From: Trileptium ribeirensis
Lineage: Eukaryota > Nematoda > Enoplea > Enoplida > Thoracostomopsidae
Assembly: GCA_030248225.1 (NCBI GenBank)
Contig: JASANE010016390.1
Coordinates: 1 to 64,000, forward strand
Length of the DNA stretch: 64,000 bases
Reading direction: 5' to 3'
Shown: positions 53,927 through 64,000 of the stretch, piece after piece
Numbering within the stretch: position 1 is the stretch's first letter
How the letters are laid out: each line of letters starts with the position of its first letter
Made by a program: the position numbers and the translations under genes
The notes under the pieces: model-generated
Database searches by the model: none
Seen by the model: only the letters and a program-made list of their open reading frames with translations
What the model was told of the DNA's origin: nothing

Positions 53927-56900
53927 CTGGAAAAAATCCAAGAAGACAATTAGTGAAATAAGTTGTAATAAGCCAGGCAAATTCATGTTGAGTGAACCTA
54001 ACAAAAATGAAATATGGACGGTATATATTCTTTGTTATTTAATCTACGCGATTTTCGATTGTACGACATAACTATATGTATATCAGAAGTTTTTAAAATC
54101 TGGATTTAAACAATTTAAAATAATCATTTCCATTAAATTATATCAATAAATCTAAGTATTATTTGTATCAATCATAGCAAGTCGAAGAATAACACAGGCG
54201 AATCATCATTTGATGGTTAAAGACGAATATTTAAAAGGCGAACAGTGTTTTAGGAAATAATAGTGTGGATGGCCGGGATCTTGACAATACTTATTGGCGC
54301 AGATTTTTTGTCATTGTACATTGAACTTACTTCTGCGTGAAAGTAATAACCATGTAATAATATCGAAGAGATGGTTTTTAAATTTAATGATTTCTAGTTG
54401 TATAATTACGACTTGAAATTCCTTTTAATTTTTTTATTCAGACAAAATTAAAAATTTTGTAGCTAAATTGTCGTGAAGAATTGGTAGAGAGTCTCAGAAA
54501 CTATTAATTTTGTAAAGATTCGACGTTTTAAATTCCTAGAACGAAAAGTCAACTGTGGAATCTTTTGTTGGATTTATAGCATATGACTGCTTGGACTAGC
54601 GTTCAACGGCCGTGAACGTCGTATATGTTTATTGTCTAAATAATATGCATCAATGTTCAGTGACAGATCTCAACTCCATCCGTCGCCCAGCACTAATATA
54701 GCATAGTTTTGCAACAGTCTGCCTAGGCGTAGAATTCGGCACTTGCTATAGTACGCCAAGCGAAACATTCATAAGCAAATCGATATTTGAATTAATGCTG
54801 GAGAAAAATATACAAATATTAAATTCGTATTGTAGTAAGAGAAGCTTCTTGTTAGTCATCCGTCTATTTCGCCGCCCAGCCATTGAAGCGTTGGCCGGCC
54901 GACGGCCGCAAATCTTAACTTCTGGTTAAAGCAAATTCTAACATTCCACTTTTTAGAAAAAAACCAAAAAAACAAAAACAAACATATTTAGTGTTAGTCG
55001 ATAATGGCTTACTCCCATCCTGGGCCATTACAACTAGTCATAGACTGAACTACGCCAACAGATAAGCATTAGAGAAGACAATATGTATTGGAGGCGGAGT
55101 ATAAGTATATACTTTTACTGTTTTGGTGCATACGTGTGCGAATTATATCCACGATAAGATTCATAACTAATCGGCAGCACCCAACGCCGAGTTATGCGGT
55201 GTGTACGTTATAAAGTACCCCCAAATGAATATTTTGTTCCCCAATAGTATAGGCCACACCATCCAGTGGTACACTGTGTATACCTACACTGTATAATGAA
55301 ATAGATGGCGTATGAGACACTATCAACTTTACTATGCTGTCTAGAACAACCTGTTATATTTTACAGACTGTGTCAGGCACCTGTAGCGACTAATTAATGT
55401 CGATATAATTTCTACGTAGTTGCACAATTCTGTTTTGGGCTATGGATAATATAATTCTGACGCTGGAATGATTCGAGAGATTATCGAATCAGTGAGCAGT
55501 TACTAATTATTACGCACGGAATCAAGTTACATTGATTAATAATTAATTAATTGACGTTATTCCAACAGTGGTTGCCGGTAGACATTCTTGGTCATCTTCA
55601 AGGTAAACTTTTAAGTTGCTCGAAACATTCAACACACCATATAAAAACACATTATATAACGCGTGTAAATAACAGTTATACCATGGTATAGGTGACACCA
55701 TATAATTTTTTCAAAATTTTTATCGTGTAGCCTACACGGTACTATTATACAAAGTTTAGCAGCTATGCACACTATCTTAAAATATCTTCGAACACACTAT
55801 GATGTCGGAGCCTACATATTTTGTATAGTGGTAGAGACACCTTGGGCAACAAAGGTTCCATATGGGTAATCCTTAGTAACGTAAACGCCGCATTATATAT
55901 CTGTACAGATACGATCTATACTGCAGTTATCCCAACCAATTGCCTCAATTTCTGGAGGAAACGCCGCTCTTGGATATCCCAAATATATAACGCTGTTTTC
56001 CAGCGACATACTTTCATCGAGACAACACCTCGTTTCTCGATATAATAGCCTTGTAGTTTGTCCAAAACGTCTTTGCATTCACCGCTGCAATGAATTTTCA
56101 TTGCTGAAAAAATTAATCAAAACGTCTAGAAATGCGCATTTATTTCCTGTCAAACGTACATATCTGGTTACACGTTATGATTTAACAGTTTGAGTTAAGT
56201 TTTTAGTTGTATGCCGCAAAATCATCAAATAAGAAGCTCAGCTCAACTTTCACGTTGAAGGTTTACTTACAAATATTAAGTCAATGGTATTGTGCAAGAG
56301 TTTTATTAGTTTGGGTCTGCCGATGACACGGCGTCATAGATTATGGGTTACCGTTTATTTTGCTTTATTTCTAAGTCGCCAAATGTTTTTCTGTCAAAGG
56401 TTTATATTAGGCTTTTTGGGTTCTGTTTGGGCTTTTTTATGTTTTGTGCTGCTGCCAACATTTGAGTTAATATAGCCGCTACATTGATGATGTTCAGTTA
56501 TAATAACGTAACGTATCGAACTAAAAATCGTCTCCTATACAAGTTAGTTTAATGAAGTGAGGCTTGTTTTATGTTAAAACAATTTTCGCCATCAAAACAT
56601 CAGCACGTCAGAGGTAAATCATATGATGCTTCATTCGGCAGTATACCAAATTCTTAGGGTTCATGCAGTGGAACTATGTAGACCAGTTTAGTATGTCAGG
56701 TAAACTGTTGGGCGAACCCTTGCTTTTGTGTTGTTAGTTCTAACCGCGCATCCTTGAACAGCTGTACCCAAACCCGATCCAAAATTTATGGAGCGATGAT
56801 GGAATACATTTAGATGATACATGCTCATAAAGGAAGGTACGCCGGTTACTCCCTGAGGTGCCGAATCCCTTCCCCACGCGAAGCGGCTGACCCCATTGGA

Positions 56901-59900
56901 GGCCGAAGGCCAACTCTTTTTAAACTAGCACCGGGATACTCACTGTAGGACATCCGATCTCGAGCATGTATGATTCAGATCTTAGATGTAAGAAATGTAT
57001 GATTAGAAATGCAAGATGTAAGAAATCCGATGGCACTGAAATACATTAGTGTTTGACAAAAGGAGCGTTTAATCAAATTCAAAACGTGTCATCCTCGCAA
57101 ATCATTATTAGCCATGTCGATCCGTATGACACTTGAGAAGCTTGTGCGATTTCAACAGATTTGCGAATGTCAATGTAAATTGTACAAAATAATTTTAGAA
57201 GCCTAGATAGAGCATATAGTTGCTGTTTTCTTCCTTAAGTGCTTGCCGTTATGAGGAAACCCTATATTATTTTGAGGCTGTGTACAGAATGTGCAAAGCT
57301 TATTCTATTAATGGTAATTGGGATTTCGTCTTTTGCTGATTTTGTATAACTGTATATAGCTTGTATATTCAACCGAACTGTCTAACAACATTCCTTCGGC
57401 TTATCTCATGATGGTGAAGAGTATTACTCTTATCAAAACACGATTAATACTGATCATTCCAACTATTGGCACTTTTCGTTTTAGCGCTTTAATTGAACAG
57501 AACATGCGATAGTTCCGTGCAAATAACTGAATAGCAGTGGTGTTTGATATAAACTATCTACCGACATCACCCACATAGCAACGTTATTGTGACAGTGAAC
57601 ACATTTCGCACTGAAAAGCGCAAATGTGATATAGAAAACAAGAGCATGCAACCAATGCTGAAAATGTTAAAGCTTGCGCCAAGATTTTTTAAGATGGTGA
57701 AAAATTTTAAGCTTTGATTTGTGCTATCGTATAGGCGAAACATTTCTTCATATCTTAACAAAACTCATCGACTAATTTAACTAACTGATGTTTTTCTACT
57801 AATAAATCTTCTTCAACTACCTGATGAACAAAGTCATTCTGTGTTTTGTTCAATTTCTCCTGTTTGATTAATTTTGCTATAATCCTATAGCAAAAACCAG
57901 TCTTTGATAGTCAATTTTAATGAAAACATAAAACGCCTATCTCAACGGTGTTTTCATCTGACATGCAGCTAAAATGATTCATGATTTTGTGATCATTGAA
58001 TCCACATGTCGTTACCAAGCCAACAATGTAAATGTGCACGTATGTTGTATGCATTTGCTATAAGTTATTGGTCTTTTCCTTTAGCTCCGACCACCCCCTC
58101 CGCCTCAGGCCGAAATTGGCCGATTTTGAAGAATCAGACACTTGTCAAAGTCTGGACTCATTAACTCCAATCACTAATATTTAATAACAAAGTCATTTTC
58201 ATAAATTCAGCAAAAATAAATTCAGCTATTCATATTCTAAACATAGCGGTAAGCTTATAGCTAATATACACGATTCAACAATTAACATTATTTGTAACAC
58301 AGCTTATATAGTTAAAGCCGTGCATCAAATTGACTTAGCGCACGGTTAGCTAAATTAGCTATATTACAAGTCAGTTGTCGCGCAGCCAGGCGTGCATCAA
58401 GTGATTTGTACGCACGGTTGTGTTGTTTATCTCGTTCAAACCTTTGCTGTCGCACTCGTTTGAACTCGTCACAACCGTGCGTACAAATCACTTAACGCAC
58501 GATAGATGTGCTACAACTATTACATAATATATACTATGTATCATAATAAGCAAACATGTTTCAAATCAAATATCTAATACACTGCCATCCTGAGGGACAG
58601 CGGTGAAAAATGGAAAGTTGTTATTTTGACTTGGATTATGCATAAATATTCGCATGTATAGGAAACAATGTATAAAAATTTGGGACGTGCCTTCTCCGTT
58701 TGATTCCATCCGAGATGCCGTATTAACTGTATCGCCGAAAAGGCAATAGCGTGGCATTCGTAAACCAACGACGCCGGCGACACACGATCCCGAATGGATA
58801 CCGATTCGAAGTTGAAGTTGTTCGTTTGGTCGATGATGTACTTTGAATACCTGAAATGTACTAACCATTGGACGTCCTCCTCTGGGTAAAACTTTTTATA
58901 GCGTTGTGAAGCTGATTGAGAAATTTCACCGACAATGTCTTTGAATATCTTGATTTTTATGCCATCAATACGCTTCGCAATATCCATTAATTAAGCTATT
59001 GCAAATAATTAAAAATTTAAAAATGCTCTGCCGAGGTGTAATTGGCGAAGCGACTACCGATAACCGCAAATTTAGTGGAAAGGGTGGTTATTTCCAGACA
59101 GGTGTCCATTAGCATATAACGCGCCAGCCAACCGGTCTATATTTACTGTGAATTTTTGAGTCAAAAATATCGTAAACAGAGTTAATTTACACACGGACAT
59201 CTCTGATAAGTGCCAGAACTGTCTTTGAAATATTAAGATATCTGAACGAAGGTTCTTCGCTGACTTCAAACATTTTCTAAATGTGCGTTCACACGTTGAG
59301 ACTGTTTGCTCAAAATTTGATAAAATTTTAATCCGGAGATTTATCGACATTTGGAAGCGATTTGTAATGGACAAATAAGGCAAATCATGATGTTTTAAAT
59401 TTGTTTAGTAAAATTTTGAGCTCAAAATCTCTCAAGATATACCTTCATTGTCATGCATGAGGAAACTTAAGCTACGCCGCTTACCATCCTCTATTGTCAA
59501 AAGCAAATGCGATTCCATTGTTCACTGAACGCAAATATCATTTTTGTATAAAAAACAGAAATTAGTCCGTTTCATATATCATAGATTATACCTTGAACAT
59601 GTTCGGGAATACATTGGTGTTAAAGCACAGGGACCGAATTCCATTCGCTAATTGTGATATGGAACAGAAAATTGCCGAAATTGAATGCGGCTATTGAAAT
59701 CCGAGTTTTGTTATCTAACAATGTTTTGTACATCGTGTCAAAAGATTATAGTTGGCGTTGCATCTTAAGTTTACTCTTGCATCAGAAATTGATTACAGTA
59801 AACATGTTATAAAAGTTTGAGCACTGTTTGAGCTAAACTTATGATCAAATTTCAAGTAAAAAACTTGAGAATGTAAACGTAGCTTATTCTGTCGACTCTT

Positions 59901-62880
59901 TATCAATAGGTATGTTTATGCATCATCGTAAAATCATTAAAGGTAAAAGTCGTGCTGAGATGTTGTCTGACTTGGGTTGTTCATTGCGGTCGAAAGACAA
60001 ACCTTTATTCACGATGGTCTGAATCACAGGCATTGGAGTAGCAATATTTGTGGGTTTTGTAGATATCATTAAATTATTCATATATTTAGGAGAACAATTG
60101 ATTGCAAATCATGTTTTTTGTGTGAATGTGATGTAGCTACAGCTTATGGCGCTCGTGTTGCTTGCTCATGTCGGCGCTTGAATAGAGAATATTTTTACCT
60201 TGATCGCTGCCAGTAATTGCAAAGACATCGAAGTAATTTCACCGGCGTGGTTATCACCGTTTCGATCGGGCAATCCGGATACCACCATATATGCGTCACC
60301 GATAGTTTCAACTTTGTAGACGTCGTAATTCCCAATAATTCCGTCGAAACAAGTGTATAAATCGTTCAAGAATGTGACAATCTAAAAATCAAGACATTTA
60401 TATACTTGAATATTTTTTGACAGACGATGTATGATCGCTTCGATCTGAAAATCGCTCCAGCTGCACAGTTTTCCTCCATACGTCAAAGGTAGTTTGTTAA
60501 CAGGACCATACAGCATAGCTTATTATCCGCAGGATTTAGCTTGGTTGACAAATGAGCGAATGTAATCAGGCACAAGAATCACTAAATATTCCAACCTCCA
60601 TATTGGAATTCTTTGTACATACCAATACTTCTTCCGAGAGATTTAAAAAAATTTACAATATTCGTATATTATGTCTGAGATAGAAAACATCTATATAGAA
60701 TTAGGTAAAGTTGCTCGAAAATAATCTTATGTTACGCTGACAAGTTGGCGATAAAAACGAAATTTACGTTTATTTTGGTGCTGTATTCATACAGTAAGTG
60801 ATGGGTGAAATTGCTTACTTTTCGACCGCCATACGATCAATTTGCATGACATGTAACTGTTTTTTACATTTGAGGTAGTAACACAACTAAACGGTAATAG
60901 TTTATGTTAATAGGATTAGTTAAACCACATTTTTCATATATATATATATATAACGTAAGCTATATGTACAACGCAACGACGCCACCAAAGCGTCTTAGGA
61001 GCATCCCGTAAAGGTAAAATATTCGCTTAATGTATTAATTTTAAAACACCGAAAAGAGAATGTAATTCCAGAAACAGTTAAGTGATTTTAGAACACATTT
61101 TTTTGCGACAATTTATATTGGGAGAATTGAATATATGTAAAGTTTTTCTTATATTTTTAAATTTGCAAAATTACAGGTAAAAAATTTCTTTCTACAATTT
61201 TATGCAAAGCCACAGCGATTAAAAAAATAAGACACTTTTTCAGGTGAGATAACGCCTAATTTCAAATTTCAAAAGTGCTTCTGATGTGATTCTTCTGTGG
61301 TTTGAGATACCGCTAATAACAAATTTCAAAAGTGCTTCTGATGTGATTCTTCTGTTTGTTTGAGATACCGCTAATAACAAATTTCAAAAGTACTTCTGTG
61401 ATTCTTATGTGGTTTGAGATACCGCTAATAACAAATTTCAAAAGTGCTTCTGATGTGATTCTTCTGTGGTTTGAGATACCGCTAATAACAAATTTCAAAA
61501 GTGCTTCTGATGTGATTCTTATGTGGTTTGAGATAGCGATAATAACAAATTTCAAAAGTGCTTCTGATGTGATTTTCTGTGGTTTGAGATAGCGCTAATA
61601 ACGAATTTCAAAGGTGCTTCTGATGTGATTCTTCTGTGGTTTGAGATACCGCTAATAACAAATTTCAAAAGTGTTTCTGTGATTTTTCTGTGGTTTGAGA
61701 TAGCGCTAATAACAAATTTCAAAAGCGCTTCTGCTGTGATTATTCTGTGGTTTGAGATATCACTAATCTCAAATTTCTAAAGTGCTTCAGATGTGATTCT
61801 TTTCTGATTTGTTCTGTTTACATAAGATCACCGTAAATCTAATTTTAACCCCGTTAGATATGAGCCTGCAGTAGCATCACTGCGCCATTTATATTGATCA
61901 ATTGAAGTTCGCTTTAAAAATGAATGAAACTTTACAGTTTTGAGCAAATTCTGATCCGGTAACGGATGAGCGTCTAGCTTTGGTATTGAGTATTATCAAA
62001 AATGGTAGTGCCACAATGCAAGGACCATATATTTGAACGTTTAAGAATGTCGACATATAAGAACACTCCTACCATGTGTAAATTTTAATGAGTTGTACTG
62101 TAAACTCCAAGAGTTTTAATTAGTATTTTAATTAGTATTTTAATTACAATTTTAATGAGTTATATACAAGCCTAATTTTTCCAACATATGTTGTACCTCT
62201 ACATAATATTTTGGCCCACAAGAACATTGAGAATCCGGTGCAATTACTAAAAGATACCGCGCCATTTTGGATATTTCAACAATGACAGCGGCATAAACTT
62301 GACAATGTGACAAATTGTAGTATGGCTTCCAGTGCATTGTGGGATATGCTGTAACGAGTTCAGACCCGTGAGATAACGCTACTTTGATCGAGTGCACTGT
62401 ACAAGAGTTCATACTGATATCTGAATATATATACCACAAGCCGTAACACACTTAACTTGTGCAGCACAGCTTTTTGTCTTAAACCATACAACAACTTTAA
62501 TATTAAGGTTATGTGGAAACTTTCTTGATTGCCGTTTCCAGTAGAACTGGCTGCTTAGTTACAAAATGTGTTTAGCGAATTTTATGCTTGATATTCACAT
62601 AACAAAATTCACAATATATCTTAGGTTCAATTGAGAAAGAAGGTTTTGTGCTTTTGTTTTCTCGATGTATATAAGCCAAACCTTGAAAATATAAAATCAA
62701 CTGCTCAAATCATTATCTTTCTGTCGTATGACTGTAAATTGCAAATTGCGACAAACCTGGAACGGAGTGCTTTGACTAGACATCGATGTAAAACCAACAA
62801 TATCACTGAAGTAAATCGTGACGCAGTCGTAGTTTTCGGCGTCGACATGTTGTCCGCGTTTCAGCTGATTTGCAACAGAT
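53813..62880 (-). CDS. Membrane (receptor-type) guanylate cyclase, 3' exons with full catalytic domain
   Basis: Five minus-strand exons join in consistent phases: 62880-62757, 60381-60199, 58850-58691, 56103-56012 and 53926-53813. Together they encode about 220 residues, the whole class III cyclase domain plus a 37-residue tail. The enzyme converts GTP to cGMP. Seen: the metal-binding Asp residues in FSDIVGFTS and [11 protein letters not shown], the purine-selecting Glu (KVETIGD) and Cys (RYCLFGD) that favour GTP, and the NTASRMES motif with catalytic Asn and Arg. All appear intact. The close match to natriuretic-peptide-receptor-style sequence ([21 protein letters not shown]) points to a particulate rather than a soluble cyclase. 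The extracellular, transmembrane, kinase-homology and coiled-coil exons must lie beyond position 62880, probably outside the window. Introns carry tandem repeats and MITE-like sequence. Confidence 0.9.
56012..56103 (-). CDS. Guanylate cyclase exon D
   Basis: The acceptor ttttttcag precedes 56103. Two bases complete the split codon, then 30 codons: [16 protein letters not shown] and [13 protein letters not shown]. The donor is AAA|GTATGT at 56012/56011, phase 0. This is the late part of the cyclase fold (the IHxS and LExRG region of the family). Confidence 0.9.
56840..56970. other. C-rich patch in the C-D intron
   Basis: A short G+C-rich stretch containing cggctgaccccattggaggc followed by cgaagg. 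A similar phrase (ggctgactcccttggaggtc) occurs in the right arm of the foldback element near 35826-35846, so this may be a fragment of the same or a related family. Confidence 0.35.
58394..58503. repeat. Nested inverted repeat in the C-D intron
   Basis: A perfect 24 bp arm (AAGTGATTTGTACGCACGG onward, 58399-58422) pairs with 58470-58493. Inside it a second inverted repeat gttcaaac/gtttgaac (58434-58464) could extend the hairpin, and outside it gtgcatc/gcgttaa-type arms are imperfectly paired. A related short palindrome (ccgtgcatc to gcgcacgg) lies at about 58319-58349. It is a MITE-like hairpin. Confidence 0.75.
58691..58850 (-). CDS. Guanylate cyclase exon C, apparent GC donor
   Basis: The acceptor acatttcag precedes 58850. 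The exon gives 53 codons plus one base: [20 protein letters not shown], then [25 protein letters not shown] and NGE. The frame demands an exit after gaag at 58691, where the intron starts GCACGT rather than GT. Joined to exon D this completes an Ala codon (g|ca) and continues the family sequence without gap or excess. Confidence 0.88.
59282..59880. mobile_element. Possible diverged relative of the TTAA-type MITE
   Basis: The left end gtgcgttcacacgttgagac then tgtttgctcaaaatttgat resembles the termini of the 38.7 and 39.2 kb elements. A matching but decayed right end (aacttgagaatgtaaacgta) lies near 59853-59876. It is longer than the other copies, possibly through an insertion, and sits in the cyclase B-C intron. 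Confidence 0.35.
60199..60381 (-). CDS. Guanylate cyclase exon B
   Basis: The acceptor gatttttag precedes 60381. The exon has 61 codons, phase 0 at both ends, from [13 protein letters not shown] to LQLLAAIK. It carries [13 protein letters not shown] with the second metal-binding Asp and the GTP-selecting Glu. The donor is AAG|GTAAAA at 60199/60198. Confidence 0.92.
61243..61803. repeat. About 57 bp tandem repeat, roughly ten copies, in the cyclase intron
   Basis: Units read gatgtgattcttctgtggtt then tgagataccgctaataacaa and atttcaaaagtgcttct, with small length changes between copies. It lies in the 2.4 kb intron between exons A and B. Because the usual unit is about 19 codons long, both strands stay open through part of it and yield repetitive peptides (for example [17 protein letters not shown]). 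These are not considered coding. Confidence 0.9.
62757..62880 (-). CDS. Guanylate cyclase exon A
   Basis: The acceptor cctacttcag precedes 62880. The exon gives one base of a split codon and then 41 codons from SVANQLKRG through [12 protein letters not shown] to STPFQ. The donor CAG|GTTTGT lies at 62757/62756, phase 0. It carries the first metal-binding Asp. Confidence 0.9.
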
Positions 62881-62934
62881 CTGAAGTAGGAAATATAGAT
62901 ATATACAGCATATATACGTGCTGATGCAGGGAAT

Positions 62935-63120
62935 CAAGGAGATTATCCCTTAAGGCGCCGGACCATCTCCTCCCTCATCTCGGAGACTGGGTGACCACCC
63001 CCTTCGCCGCCGTGAGGTAGCCCGTTCCGCCAAAGGCTGCGCACCCCGCCGGTCCCCACTTTCTCCTTCTCCTCGGAGCCTGGGCCACCCCTTCCCCAAG
63101 AGGTAGCCACTGGTAGCTAA
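62935..63120. other. C-rich patch right of exon A
   Basis: A G+C-rich stretch (for example gtgaccacccccttcgccgc and gcgcaccccgccggtcccca) in A+T-rich surroundings. An 80-codon minus-strand frame crosses it without any cyclase or kinase motif, so it is not taken as an upstream exon. Confidence 0.4.
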
Positions 63121-64000
63121 AACAGGCTTTGTGTTTTATGTATATATAGTATACTAAAACCTCTGTAGTCCTGAACCCATGGAAACCATAAAACCTCGTG
63201 GACCGTAAATCCATCAAAAACTGAAATCGCGTGAAGTATTTGTGCTAGTCTCTGGATAACCGAGACATCGTATTCAGGATGCCTAAAAACCTATACCATT
63301 CTTTATGTCCTGTACCTAATACGTAACCAAGCTACTGAAGACAGACGGTATTTTGGCAATTGGTTCGTTGACCCTAACTAAATCCATTAAAAACATCTGT
63401 GTAAATTAATATATATCCGGTTCTTGAAAACAACGACTTTAAAATTTTAGCGTTGATTGACGATGTAAAACGGTTTGAAAATTAGTGCTGAAACTCTTTG
63501 CACCGGTATAATTTCGATGCGAATCAAGCATCAAACTGAATTATAGTTTATATTAAACCTAGGAAATGGCAGAGTGTACACTAAATTTAATCCATTTCGT
63601 GGTCCATACAGTACTATGTATTAATTGCGTTAGCAAAAAAGTTAAATGCACTTTATACCATAAATGCCTAAGGTCATACGGGTCAGGAGAAGACGGCTAC
63701 CGCAGAGGGGGGTCGGTAGTGGGGATGCGCGGCAAAAGGGCATAGGTTACCTGATAACTAAAATTATCATCTTTTCCTCATAATTATCCACAACTACACA
63801 CCGTTATGTATATAGAACTATTATAAATATATGCTCTTATAAAGTAAACGGCTTTGAAGTAACTCAGGATTTTAAAAACCAATTTTGTTAGCGATGTTTC
63901 ATATTTCATAACTGTTTTAACCCAAGTTCATAATTTGCATTTAGATTTACTTCTGCATTATTGTCGCAGCCGTCAGGATGTGACATTGTTTTCTTAATAT
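63121..64000. other. No further cyclase exon recognised
   Basis: The minus strand was inspected for the kinase-homology or linker exon expected upstream of exon A (a D-x-LL-x-x-MLP type segment). None was recognised up to the window edge. The sequence is A+T rich with one G-rich patch near 63690-63745. Confidence 0.4.

Noticed and set aside
58574..58987. 137-codon minus-strand frame overlapping cyclase exon C
   Set aside because: It is a different frame over the same exon; the cyclase motifs are in the other frame with proper splice signals.
61313..61592. Open frames on both strands with repeats such as [14 protein letters not shown]
   Set aside because: They are a by-product of a 57 bp tandem repeat inside an intron, and both strands are open equally.
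62152..62451. 99-codon minus-strand frame inside the cyclase A-B intron
   Set aside because: Exons A and B join exactly in phase and in family sequence without it, and no splice-supported homology was recognised.
62975..63217. 80-codon minus-strand frame considered as an upstream cyclase exon
   Set aside because: It shows no kinase-homology, coiled-coil or other cyclase motif and sits in a C-rich patch resembling others in the window.

Overview
This is metazoan nuclear DNA, probably from an invertebrate. Genes are split by introns with AG acceptors, protein-coding exons are sparse, and most of the window is transposon-derived or tandemly repeated. Two observations hint weakly at a nematode or another worm: a mosaic of TTAGGC-type hexamers inside a small transposon at 23.6 kb, and a decayed RTE-like reverse transcriptase of a type I associate with worm genomes. 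The species cannot be named from the sequence.

Region 1 (about 3.2-13.9 kb, minus strand) is the centrepiece, a large Ty3/gypsy-type retroelement. In transcription order it carries Gag with a CCHC zinc knuckle, two to three unrecognised reading frames (ORF2, its continuation after a stop, and ORF3), then one 1654-codon frame holding an envelope glycoprotein fused in frame to aspartic protease, reverse transcriptase and RNase H, and then integrase behind one in-frame stop. The envelope has a furin site, a fusion-peptide-like segment, a baculovirus-F/errantivirus-like core pattern and a transmembrane anchor. Envelope genes of LTR elements normally lie downstream of integrase; here it lies between Gag and protease. 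The copy looks defective: there is no ATG at the head of Gag, nonsense stops and frame breaks are present, the integrase lacks its C terminus, and no LTR pair could be recognised.

Region 2 (13.9-33.8 kb) has no recognisable gene. It holds G+C-intermediate sequence rich in short perfect hairpins, a 3.1 kb one-strand pyrimidine satellite (19.25-22.36 kb), a 216 bp MITE with a 7 bp target-site duplication (23.6 kb), and a degenerate tRNA-like sequence (33.3 kb). Region 3 (33.86-36.19 kb) is a foldback element whose long inverted repeats are themselves built of small palindromes. Two related TTAA-type MITEs lie at 38.7-39.5 kb.

Region 4 contains the two host genes. A calponin-homology (transgelin-like) gene runs on the plus strand (exons at 40130-40347, 43771-43972 and probably 44996-45046); its first intron carries 11 copies of a 111-112 bp repeat. 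The 3' half of a membrane-type guanylate cyclase gene runs on the minus strand (five exons between 62880 and 53813). Together these exons encode a complete cyclase catalytic domain and C-terminus; one intron is apparently GC-AG. The exons for the receptor, membrane and kinase-like parts must lie beyond the right edge. Between the two genes are a dead RTE-like element, local duplications, a second 111 bp tandem array and the 3' end of an L2/CR1-like element.
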